Assembly: GCF_014842915.1 (NCBI RefSeq) | Contig: NZ_JACYXI010000018.1 | Location: 1 to 64,000 of the forward strand | Reading direction: 5' to 3' | Length of the DNA stretch: 64,000 nucleotides | DNA from: Roseibium litorale | GTDB taxonomy: Bacteria; Pseudomonadota; Alphaproteobacteria; Rhizobiales; Stappiaceae | Part shown: piece by piece, positions 46,044-53,833 of the stretch | Position numbering within the stretch: position 1 is the first letter of the stretch | Layout of the letters: the number at the start of each line of letters is the position of its first letter | Program-made: the position numbers and the translations under genes | The notes under the pieces: generated by a model | The model's input: the letters and a program-made list of their open reading frames with translations, nothing else | Databases searched by the model: none | What the model was told of the DNA's origin: nothing

Positions 46044-46560
46044 CGGGTACTCCCGTCAGTTCAACTTCACGTCGCAGGTAGCCAGATGTAAGACCGCGCG
46101 ATCCCCCGAGGTGGAACCGGGAAGGCAAGGCCGTTCATATGGCGACGGTTGGGCGAAGGACCTGCTCGATGAGCAGCGACCGGACGCTTACCCGCGTGTG
46201 ATGCCGTTGATTGGATCGGAAGACCGAACCGCACGTCTGGCAATGATGTAATAAGTGCCTCAAAAGTGACCCCGGAGGTTGGAACCCCGGCAGAGACTAA
46301 AAGGCCCTCTTACGTCGTTGCTTTAAGCCGTCCGGTTTGCTGAGCCATCTCTTGATAGATCATCAGCGGCCCCGTCAGAAGTGCTGCACTTCTACGTGGA
46401 CGACCACGGGCACGTGCGAATTTGGGCAACCCGTAAATGCGCTTATTTGCCCCTCGATTCAAGAGGAAATTTTGGGGTATGCGCATTTTTCTGGGACACC
46501 GCAGAACCCATGGTTCTTATAGGGCTTTTCAAGGGTACCAGCCGTGCCTGACCCCAGCTG
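46044..46560 (-). promoter_or_regulatory. Long odc leader, candidate speF-type motif
   Basis: A leader of about 500 bases precedes odc. In alphaproteobacteria, ornithine-decarboxylase genes of this class are known to carry a long conserved RNA element (the speF motif). This leader contains the reading frame at 46310-46486, small hairpins such as GAAGTGCTGCACTTC (46379-46393) inside it, and an AGAACC/GGTTCT stem on its 5' side at about 46503-46518. I cannot align it to the published motif by eye. Confidence 0.5.
46310..46486 (-). CDS. Candidate arginine-rich leader peptide (uORF of odc)
   Basis: 58 codons from ATG (46484-46486) to TAA (46310-46312), below the usual size cut-off for gene finding. 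Begins MRIPQNFLLN and has a dense basic stretch FARARGRPRRSAALLTGP, then LMIYQEMAQQTGRLKATT. Within RARGRPRR the arginines use CGT four times in a row and then AGA, unlike the C-ending bias of neighbouring genes. It ends about 265 bases before the odc start. Ribosome-stalling leader peptides with arginine codons control the ornithine decarboxylase speF gene in enterobacteria; a parallel role here is inference. The ribosome site is weak, and an internal start (ATG at 46361-46363) is possible. Confidence 0.5.
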   Translation of the reverse strand: MRIPQNFLLNRGANKRIYGLPKFARARGRPRRSAALLTGPLMIYQEMAQQTGRLKATT

Positions 46561-46639
46561 AGCGGTGCCCGGCTGGGATGGGGAATGCTGGTCCCGCACA
46601 GCTTGCGGGCTGGCTGAGCCTGCCGCCCGCCAGCTTGGA

Positions 46640-47464
46640 TCAGGCGGCTTTCTGCATCCGTTTCATGATCAGCTTGAACACTTCGACGGGCGGATACGGA
46701 TACTCGATGAAGTCATTCACGCCAGCCTGCAACAGCGCATCCTTTTGCGCTGCGGACAGTTTCGGCGGCGCGAGCAGCACGGTTACACCGCCCCAGTTCT
46801 GCGGCGCCTCTGTGGTGACATAATTGAGATAGTAGTGAACGATCTTGCTGTAGACGAGGAACACAATATCACTTTCACGGACGGAAAATGCCTTCCGCGC
46901 GAGCTGCGCCTCCGGAACAATCGTCACGGCACATCCCAGTTCGTTGAGCGCCGCGCTGATCGGCTGTACGGCCGCATGGTTTCCAGTCACGAACTGCACC
47001 CGCAGCGGCCCTTGCATCTTTTGCTGCTTCTGGAACAATTCATAAATCTGCTCGAGCTTTTGCTGGGTACGCTGCTTGATGCGGGCGATCTGGCCAAGGC
47101 TCGCTTCCACAGTGGCAATCAAGAGATCATAATCGACAGGCTTGGTCAGATAGTCATCGACGCCCAACCTCTTGCCTTCGATCAGATTTTCCCGCGTCGC
47201 CTTCGCGGTCAGGAAGATAAACGGCACCTCACTGAGTTTGGGCAGATGATCCCGGACATGCCTCAACAAGGCAGGACCATCCATAACCGGCATCATCACA
47301 TCGCTCAGGATCAGTTCCGGTTTGTGCTTTTCCAGAAGCGTAACGGCAGAACTTCCGTTCTCCGCTGTCAAAACCTTGTAACCAGCCTCCTCAAGCTCCT
47401 CCTTAAGATCTTCCAGGAGCATGGTTTCATCTTCGACACACAGAATTGTTGCCTTCTCACTCAT
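46640..47464 (-). CDS. Response regulator with a second, degenerate receiver
   Basis: 274 residues. Residues 1-125 form a normal receiver: EDE acidic pair, phospho-acceptor Asp55 in LILSDVMMPV, and TKPV. A coiled linker (IARIKQRTQQKLEQIYELFQ) leads to a second 120-residue receiver-like fold (RVQFVTGNHAAVQPISAALN ... VNDFIEYPYPP) that lacks both the acceptor Asp and the Lys of the TKP motif. No DNA-binding domain. It likely receives phosphate from the kinase encoded 15 bases upstream on the same strand and acts by protein interaction. Confidence 0.88.
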   Translation of the reverse strand: MSEKATILCVEDETMLLEDLKEELEEAGYKVLTAENGSSAVTLLEKHKPELILSDVMMPVMDGPALLRHVRDHLPKLSEVPFIFLTAKATRENLIEGKRLGVDDYLTKPVDYDLLIATVEASLGQIARIKQRTQQKLEQIYELFQKQQKMQGPLRVQFVTGNHAAVQPISAALNELGCAVTIVPEAQLARKAFSVRESDIVFLVYSKIVHYYLNYVTTEAPQNWGGVTVLLAPPKLSAAQKDALLQAGVNDFIEYPYPPVEVFKLIMKRMQKAA

Positions 47465-47479
47465 GCCACGGCCGCCGGG

Positions 47480-49072
47480 TTAACCCGCCTCCCTCATTGA
47501 CTGCACGTCCTCCCGCCGGGTCGGGCGCTTGATCTTCCTGCCCCGAACCGGAATGAACAAAGTCACGTTCGTCCCTGCACCGACCTCGCTGGTGATCTCG
47601 ACCCGCCCATGATGCTTGCGGACAATCAGATCCGCCATGTTCAGACCAATGCCGGTTCCCGCAATACCGCTGGAAGTGGACGCCCTGTAGTAACGGTTGA
47701 AAATTTTCGGAATCTCCTCTTTCGGGATCCCAACCCCCTCATCCCGGACGGAGAGAACCGCATAGTCTCCTGACCGTCCGCCACGAACATAGATATCCGG
47801 ACGACCGGGAGAATATTTCACGGCGTTGGACAGGATATTCGAGATACTCTGCTCAACAAGCCTGCGGTCAATCTCCACGACTTCCGGAAGCCCTTCCAGA
47901 TCCAGGTGGATCGTGTGCTTTCTGGAAACGCTCTGCTGACGCTCGCAAACGTCCATTACCAGCTCACAGAACGATACCGGCTCAACCTGAACCTCGACGC
48001 CGATGGACTGGGCCTGAGAGAAGTTCAAGAAGCGGTTGATGAGATATTGCATCCGGTCCACAGCGTCCCGGATCCGGTCAATGCGTTCCATCAGCGCCTC
48101 GGGCTCGATGCCGTCCGCCTTGCGTTTCAACCTCTGAGCATTGCTGTCGATTATGGCCAATGGCGTGCGGAACTCGTGCGAGGCCATCGAAACGAATTCC
48201 CGCTGCATTTCCGTCAGCTCTTTTTCCTGGGTCAGCAGCCGCACCAGTTCGTCGGTGTGCTTCTGCAGGACAGCCTGCTGCTCCTTGTAGCTGGTGACAT
48301 CCGTGTAGACGGAAATCATCCCGCCATCATTGCTCCGGCTGCGCGACACCTTGTACCATTTGCCGTCCGGAAAGCAGCGCTCGGTCCACATCTCCTCATC
48401 GGAGAGCATTCCGCCGACATCCCGCTTAGGCTCGTCTGGAAAAACCGTGCGGATCAACTCGTGGACTGTCGCCTTTTCCCCGATCAGCCGGTCCACCTCC
48501 GGAAAGATCTGCCGCATCCGGTCATTCGCCAGAATGATCTGGCCATCCGGACTGGCCAGGCCCAGTCCATCCGAGATGACGTTAAATGCATTGAACAGAA
48601 GATCTCGTTTGGCTTCGAACTCGGAAGTTTTCTCGCTCAACGCGCTTTCCAGCTGACGGTGCGCCTCCTGAAGCTTCTTCTCCTGCATACGCTCATACGT
48701 CACATCTGTATAAACCGTGACGAAGCCGCCCTGATCAACGGGCGTTCTCTGAACCCGCAAAAGCTGACCACCTGGCCGCTCTCGGACAAAGTCCTGGGCA
48801 ACCCCTCTGCGAAGAGCCTTGATCCTCTCCTGAACCTGAGCTTCCGGGTCACCGGGCCCATAGTCGCCACGGTTCGCGTTGAACCGGAAAAGGTCTTCCA
48901 GACTGACCGTTTCGTTCAAGAGACTATCCGGCAAATCAAGCAGCCGCTGCGCGGTCCGGTTGATCATCACCAGATTGAGATCGCGGTCAGCCAGCGAAAT
49001 CCCGTGATGAATGGAACCGGCAATCAGCTCGATGACTTCAAGTGGATCACAGTTTCGGCGGAAAAGGAGCAA
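47480..49072 (-). CDS. Cytoplasmic PAS-domain histidine kinase
   Basis: 530 residues with no membrane segment. Two PAS-like domains of the PAS_7 type (HHGISLADRDLNLVMINRTA; FNVISDGLGLASPDGQIILA) are each followed by VTVYTDVT/ISVYTDVT, then a HisKA box MASHEFRTPLA (His near residue 296) and an HATPase domain (GIPKEEIPKIFNRYYRASTS; GTGIGLNMADLIVRKH). The start is a TTG at 49072 with GGGGAGG six bases upstream; no ATG is available nearby. It is paired with the response regulator at 46640-47464. Confidence 0.88.
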   Translation of the reverse strand: MLLFRRNCDPLEVIELIAGSIHHGISLADRDLNLVMINRTAQRLLDLPDSLLNETVSLEDLFRFNANRGDYGPGDPEAQVQERIKALRRGVAQDFVRERPGGQLLRVQRTPVDQGGFVTVYTDVTYERMQEKKLQEAHRQLESALSEKTSEFEAKRDLLFNAFNVISDGLGLASPDGQIILANDRMRQIFPEVDRLIGEKATVHELIRTVFPDEPKRDVGGMLSDEEMWTERCFPDGKWYKVSRSRSNDGGMISVYTDVTSYKEQQAVLQKHTDELVRLLTQEKELTEMQREFVSMASHEFRTPLAIIDSNAQRLKRKADGIEPEALMERIDRIRDAVDRMQYLINRFLNFSQAQSIGVEVQVEPVSFCELVMDVCERQQSVSRKHTIHLDLEGLPEVVEIDRRLVEQSISNILSNAVKYSPGRPDIYVRGGRSGDYAVLSVRDEGVGIPKEEIPKIFNRYYRASTSSGIAGTGIGLNMADLIVRKHHGRVEITSEVGAGTNVTLFIPVRGRKIKRPTRREDVQSMREAG

Positions 49073-49231
49073 GGAAAACCTCCCCAATGTCTACAACCAA
49101 ACGAATACATGGAAAATAGAAACAAACTATAAATGCATAGATAAAATACCAATAGGAAAAATGTTTAGAATTTTAGATATGCTAAAGGAATATTTTTAAA
49201 TGCGCTGATTCAAGATGCGCATAATAAAGCA

Positions 49232-49257
49232 AGTTAGTGAAGTTAACTTCACTAACT
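49232..49257. promoter_or_regulatory. Perfect 26-base palindrome, likely operator
   Basis: The half-site AGTTAGTGAAGTT is followed by its exact reverse complement. It lacks a loop and a T-tail, so a protein-binding site is more likely than a terminator. It lies 160 bases upstream of the kinase start codon. Confidence 0.6.
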
Positions 49258-49595
49258 CTAGGTTATAAATTCAGCTAAAGGGGCTTACTGCAAAAGCCAA
49301 GAGGCTAGCTGCCGCCCCTGCTGAAGACCTCACAAGCCCCCTCCTGGCGCGCCCTGCCCTAGGATGTGGACCCATAAATTTGAAGGTAATGGCGCGTCAA
49401 CTGGCACCGAAAGGCAAGGCGGCCCGGCAGCCAATCGTTTTAATTCGTTAATCTTTTTCCCTACCAGCTCCGGCGCGCGCCGCTTGACCGGGATGGGGCC
49501 GAAGGGTTTATACCTTTGCCAGCAGTCTGAAGCCTATCGAAGAGGTTCAGATTCACGGAACGTCACAGATTCAAATCGTGAACATATCGGAATCA

Positions 49596-49636
49596 AAACC
49601 CCTCGATTCTGGCAGCCGCCAAAAACCGAGGGGTTT
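49596..49636. terminator. Terminator-like hairpin
   Basis: AAACCCCTCG (49596-49605) pairs perfectly with CGAGGGGTTT (49627-49636). It lies 64 bases past the EF-hand gene end (minus strand) and may terminate it. Confidence 0.7.
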
Positions 49637-49699
49637 GTAATCAATCTGAAGGGGCGCTTGCGCGCCCCTTGTCACCCGTGCCTTGTAATCTTGTTGCCG

Positions 49700-50800
49700 T
49701 CAGTTGCCGTCAGGCCCGTTGCCGTCAGGCCCGTTGCCGGGTTCCTGACCCCAGAGCCGGGGCATCCAGCCATGGCCATCCCTGCCGCCCTGCTCCATAC
49801 CGTGGCGCCCGCCGCGGTCTCCATCGCGCTTGCCCTCCGGCCCCCGTCCGTCATGACGTTTGCCATGGCGGAAGTCGGCCTTGGTGACGACGCCATCGCC
49901 GTTACGGTCCATATCCTCGACGAGATCCGCCATCGGACCGGCCATTTCCTCCTGGGTCAGACCCAGGTCACCATTCGCATCAAACCGTTGGAACATGCGG
50001 ACCGTATGGGGCTTGGTCACTTCCAGCCAGATGGCCGGGAAGTCCTGAAGGGAGAAGCCGCCAGAGCCGTCCGTATCGGCAAGAGCAAAGATCTTCGCCC
50101 GGCCAGCCTCGAACTCTTCCCGGCTGACCTTGCCATCCTGATCTTTATCAAACTGGGCGATAAGGGCAAACATGCCGCCGCCCATCTGCTCCATTCCCAT
50201 ACCTTGACCGGAGCCCATACCGTGACCAGGACCCATGCCTTGCCCCATACCGGGCATCATGCCCTCGCGGTCCGCACGGCCCTTGCCATCCTTGCCACCG
50301 TCGCGCTTGCCCTTGCCGGGCTCTCCACGCGGTGCTGGCGCCAGAACACCATCGCCGTCCCGGTCGAGGCGGCTAAACATCCGGTCGGTGGCGCGATCGA
50401 ACTCTTCCGTAGTGACCGTGCCGTCACCATCCCGGTCGAGGCGCTGGAACACGCGGACCTGCATCGGCTTGGACTCCGCCAGAACCGCTTCGGAGAACTC
50501 GTCAAGGGTCACCGAGCCGTTGCCATCCTTGTCACCAGCCTTGAAACGGGCCTCGATCACGGCGTTGACTTCGTCCTGCGTAATGACGCCGTCGCTGTTC
50601 TGGTCGAATTTCTCAAACATGCGGGCAAATCCCTTGCCATGGCCTGGGCCCTTTCCGCCCATATGCCAGCCCATGGGGCCTTTGCCCTGCATCTGCGCCC
50701 CACCGGCCCAATCGCCGCCCCCCTGGGCGAAGGCGGTGACTGCGGAGCCGGCGACGCCAGCGGCCAGTGCCGCAATTGCAATTGTCCTGAACGGTTTCAT
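49700..50800 (-). CDS. Exported protein with about eight EF-hands
   Basis: 366 residues. A Sec signal peptide (IAIAALAAGVAGSAVTAFAQ) precedes a series of canonical Ca-binding loops: DQNSDGVITQDE, DKDGNGSVTLDE, DRDGDGTVTTEE, DRDGDGV, DKDQDGKVSREE, DTDGSGGFSLQD, DANGDLGLTQEE and DRNGDGVVTKAD. A Met/Gly-rich spacer (MMPGMGQGMGPGHGMGSGQG) sits in the middle. The tail has a short tandem repeat (GNGPDGNGPDGN). Probable periplasmic or extracellular Ca sensor or buffer, similar in idea to rhizobial calsymin. AGGAG precedes the ATG. It is divergent from an OmpR-type two-component operon. Confidence 0.92.
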   Translation of the reverse strand: MKPFRTIAIAALAAGVAGSAVTAFAQGGGDWAGGAQMQGKGPMGWHMGGKGPGHGKGFARMFEKFDQNSDGVITQDEVNAVIEARFKAGDKDGNGSVTLDEFSEAVLAESKPMQVRVFQRLDRDGDGTVTTEEFDRATDRMFSRLDRDGDGVLAPAPRGEPGKGKRDGGKDGKGRADREGMMPGMGQGMGPGHGMGSGQGMGMEQMGGGMFALIAQFDKDQDGKVSREEFEAGRAKIFALADTDGSGGFSLQDFPAIWLEVTKPHTVRMFQRFDANGDLGLTQEEMAGPMADLVEDMDRNGDGVVTKADFRHGKRHDGRGPEGKRDGDRGGRHGMEQGGRDGHGWMPRLWGQEPGNGPDGNGPDGN

Positions 50801-51005
50801 TGATATGAACTCCTAGTGGTTCGTCTTGACACTCCTAACCTAGGAACCGTTTGTCGCAGAAATACCCTCGGATAGAGGCGCAAGTGTACCGGTCTGTCCC
50901 GCTGACAGACGGCGCCACAAATTGATACAACTTCAAAAAGAAACAGGCGTTCTCAGATCTTATCTGAACATCTAAGCAGACAATGACAGAAAACCGGAGA
51001 GACAG

Positions 51006-51737
51006 GTGACCGATCCCAGCCCCCACATCCTGGTCGTAGATGACCACCGGGACATCCGCGAGACCCTCGCCCGCTATCTGATCAAGAACGGGTTCCGGGC
51101 CAGCACGGCGGAAAGCGCCGCCCATGCGCGCAAGTCCCTGAAGGCTGCCGCCGTCGATCTTGTGGTCCTGGACATCATGATGCCCGGCGAAGACGGGCTG
51201 TCCCTTTGCCGGCACCTGGTCGGCAACGAAAGCATGCCCGTTATCCTTCTGACTGCCATGGCTGAGGACACGGACCGGGTAATCGGTCTGGAGATCGGCG
51301 CGGATGATTACGTCACCAAACCCTTCAATCCGCGCGAACTCCTCGCCCGCATCCGCGCCGTGCTGCGCCGGGTCAACCAGGTCCCCAAGGAGCGGGATCC
51401 GGTCAGTCAGGAGACCATGAGCTTTGACGGCTGGCAGCTGAATGTACCGCGCCGGGAGCTGTACAATCCGCAAGGCGAGCCTGTTGCCCTCTCTAGCGGC
51501 GAATTCCAGCTCCTTTGCGCGTTCCTGAAGCGCCCGAAGATGGTCCTGACCCGCGACCAGCTGCTGGATCTCACCAGTGGACGCATGCCGAATGTCTTTG
51601 ACCGCTCCATCGACAATCAGGTCTCGCGCCTGCGCCGCAAGATTGAAGAAGACGTCAAGGATCCGAAGCTTATAAAGACGGTCTGGGGCGGCGGCTATAT
51701 GTTTACTGCCTCGGTTCAGGACAGCGCAGCATCATGA
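51006..51737 (+). CDS. OmpR/PhoB-family response regulator
   Basis: 243 residues. Receiver domain with phospho-acceptor Asp56 in VVLDIMMPG, an acidic pair near Asp12 and TKPF, then a winged-helix effector (LSSGEFQLLCAFLKRPKMVL; NVFDRSIDNQVSRLRRKIEE). Starts with GTG after GGAGAGACAG. Its stop overlaps the kinase start (ATGA). The EF-hand gene lies divergently 205 bases away and is a plausible target. Confidence 0.94.
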   Translation: MTDPSPHILVVDDHRDIRETLARYLIKNGFRASTAESAAHARKSLKAAAVDLVVLDIMMPGEDGLSLCRHLVGNESMPVILLTAMAEDTDRVIGLEIGADDYVTKPFNPRELLARIRAVLRRVNQVPKERDPVSQETMSFDGWQLNVPRRELYNPQGEPVALSSGEFQLLCAFLKRPKMVLTRDQLLDLTSGRMPNVFDRSIDNQVSRLRRKIEEDVKDPKLIKTVWGGGYMFTASVQDSAAS

Positions 51738-53212
51738 TCAAACGCTGGTTCAGCGCCCTTTTGCCGTCCACCCTGGGCGGCCAGCTGATTGCCCTCCTGG
51801 TTCTGGCAGTTGTCTCCGCCCAGGCGATCAGTCTCTGGGCATTCCATGACGAGCGCCGGGGCGCCTTGATGGAGGTGGCGCGGGACAACGTGCTCGCCCG
51901 GTCGATCTCGCTGACCAAACTCATTGAGGACACGCCGGACTCGCTTCACCCGCGCATCCTGGAAGCCTCTTCCAGCCGCAGCGCCGCCTTCTGGATCGGC
52001 GCCTCTCCCGTTGTCTCGGAACCGGCTACCAAGAAGACCGAACTGCAGCTTCAAAACTATGTGGCGTCCCAATTCGTGCCCGCAAGAGAGGTCCGGATCG
52101 ACCTCGACATCACCCGCAAGGGCCCCAGCCTTGCCCGCCGCCTGACCGGGGCGGACGGTCCGCCGGAGCCGCGCCAAAGGCTCCTGGACGGACTCAGCGA
52201 GAACCAGCGCCAGGCTCTGCGCGAAAAACGGATCGCCGCCTGGGAGAAAAAGCATCCCGGCGATAAATCAAGACCCCAGATAGATCTCACCCTGTCCATC
52301 AGGCTGGAGGACGGCTCCTGGTTTAACATGGCGACGGATTACCGGCCTGTTCCGCCCAGCCTGACACCCCTGCTGGTTCAGATGGCGCTGAGCATTCTGG
52401 CCATCATTTTGATTGTTGCCCTTGCCATGCGCCGGATTTCCAGACCCTTGCGCGAACTGGCAAGATCCGCCGAACGGTTTGGCCGTGGTGAGGACGTGCC
52501 GCCGCTGCCGGTGGACGGCCCCAGCGAGGTGCGGGCGCTGACCGGTGCTTTCAACGAGATGCGCGACCGGCTGACCCGCTTTGTCACCGACAGAACCCGC
52601 ATGCTCGCCGCCATCAGCCATGATCTGAGAACCCCGATCACCTCTCTGCGTTTGAGGGCCGAGTTCATTGAGGATGACGAAAACCGGGAAAAAATCATCG
52701 AGACGCTGGAGGAAATGGCGCAAATGACCGAGGCGACCCTGTCTTTCGCCCGGGACGAAGCCACCCGCGAGGAAACCAGCCGCGCGGATCTGAAGGATCT
52801 GCTGGAGAGCCTTGTCCGGGACCAGAGCGAACTTGGGCATGACGTCTCCATGACAGGGAACAGCGCAGCCGTCTTCGCGGTTTGCCGGCCCATGGCGCTG
52901 AAACGGGCGCTGCGCAACATCATTGAAAACGGCATCCGCTATGGCGGTTCCGTCAGCATTGACCTGAAGGCCACGACGGCTGATGCGCTGATCCGCATCC
53001 GTGACAAGGGGCCCGGCATTCCGGAAGAGAGGATGAAGGACGTGTTCGAGCCCTTCGTCCGGCTGGAGGAATCGCGCAGCGAGCAGACCGGCGGAATCGG
53101 CCTTGGCCTCGCCATCGCCCGCTCGATCATCCACGCCCACGGCGGCACGATCAGCCTGAAGAATCACTCCGAAGGTGGTCTGGAGGCCGAAATCCGGCTG
53201 CCGGTGGAATGA
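51734..53212 (+). CDS. Membrane sensor histidine kinase (OmpR-partner type)
   Basis: 492 residues. Two membrane segments (about 15-35 and 215-238) enclose a periplasmic domain of about 180 residues with no clear fold. A HAMP domain (RRISRPLRELARSAERFGRG), HisKA motif AAISHDLRTPI (His near residue 295) and HATPase (DKGPGIPEERMKDVFEPFVR; GIGLGLAIARSIIHAHGG) follow. Coupled by a 4-base overlap to the regulator. The ligand is unknown; divalent cations would fit the EF-hand neighbour. Confidence 0.93.
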   Translation: MIKRWFSALLPSTLGGQLIALLVLAVVSAQAISLWAFHDERRGALMEVARDNVLARSISLTKLIEDTPDSLHPRILEASSSRSAAFWIGASPVVSEPATKKTELQLQNYVASQFVPAREVRIDLDITRKGPSLARRLTGADGPPEPRQRLLDGLSENQRQALREKRIAAWEKKHPGDKSRPQIDLTLSIRLEDGSWFNMATDYRPVPPSLTPLLVQMALSILAIILIVALAMRRISRPLRELARSAERFGRGEDVPPLPVDGPSEVRALTGAFNEMRDRLTRFVTDRTRMLAAISHDLRTPITSLRLRAEFIEDDENREKIIETLEEMAQMTEATLSFARDEATREETSRADLKDLLESLVRDQSELGHDVSMTGNSAAVFAVCRPMALKRALRNIIENGIRYGGSVSIDLKATTADALIRIRDKGPGIPEERMKDVFEPFVRLEESRSEQTGGIGLGLAIARSIIHAHGGTISLKNHSEGGLEAEIRLPVE

Positions 53213-53221
53213 TCTTCCGTC

Positions 53222-53629
53222 TCAACCTGCCTTATACTGGGCATCGCTGACCGGCTCCAGCCATTCGGCGGCAGATCCGCCTTCCTTTTCCTGCAGGGCC
53301 AGATGGATCATCACGCTGTCGGCCCGCGCCCCATGCCAGTGCTTGACGTGGGGCGGGATCCAGACCGTGTCACCGGGCAGAATGTCCAGCCGCTCCTGCC
53401 CCTCCACCTGCACATAACCGGCACCGGTCAGCACCTGCAGCGTTTGGCCGTAGGGATGCGTGTGCCAGTTGGTCCGCGCGCCCGGCTCAAAAATCACTTT
53501 TGCTGCAGAGATCCGCGCAGGCCCCGGCGCATCAATGACCGGCTCCAGCCAGACCGTCCCGGTAAAATAGTCCGGATTTGCCCGCTGCGCAGGCCGGGAC
53601 CCGGCCTTGTAGATCGTCAAATAGCTCAT
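53222..53629 (-). CDS. Cupin-fold protein
   Basis: 135 residues, one cupin barrel. TNWHTHPYGQTLQVLTGAGY provides the two His and the Gln/Glu positions of motif 1, and PPHVKHWHGARAD is motif 2. It resembles the small cupins annotated as carboxymuconolactone-like or (R)-mandelonitrile lyase. Metal-dependent enzymatic activity is possible; substrate unknown. It starts at MSYLTIYKAG, where GGAGA lies upstream; a longer in-frame start is not favoured. Convergent with the kinase gene. Confidence 0.85.
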   Translation of the reverse strand: MSYLTIYKAGSRPAQRANPDYFTGTVWLEPVIDAPGPARISAAKVIFEPGARTNWHTHPYGQTLQVLTGAGYVQVEGQERLDILPGDTVWIPPHVKHWHGARADSVMIHLALQEKEGGSAAEWLEPVSDAQYKAG

Positions 53630-53833
53630 GGCACAGTCTCCGGTGTTGAAGAAGGAAACGGCGGTTAGACTGTCACCTTTCGACAATAATCACCAGCAGG
53701 ATGGCTGTCTGAACGCAGGAGAAAATTTGAGGGAACGAATGCCATCGTTCAAATAAAAGTTGCAGACCGGAGCTGCAAAACGACTATGTTCGGAAGTGCA
53801 AAAGCAGAAGACAACTGACCTTGGATAGCAGCA

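Larger units (their letters stand above)
49073..49699. other. 627-base region between kinase and EF-hand genes
   Basis: AT-rich from 49090 to 49300, with a 26-base perfect palindrome at 49232-49257, a copy of the recurrent 16-base motif at 49515-49530 and a terminator-like hairpin at 49596-49636. A D-arm/T-arm-like stretch near 49570 does not fold as a tRNA. No gene is supported. Confidence 0.5.

Noticed and set aside
49529-49600. Possible tRNA suggested by GATTCAAATC and GGTTCAGATTC
   Set aside because: No acceptor stem, anticodon arm or 3' end can be formed around these strings.
49364-50803. 479-codon plus-strand open frame opposite the EF-hand gene
   Set aside because: The minus-strand EF-hand gene has clear repeated Ca-binding loops, a signal peptide and a ribosome site.
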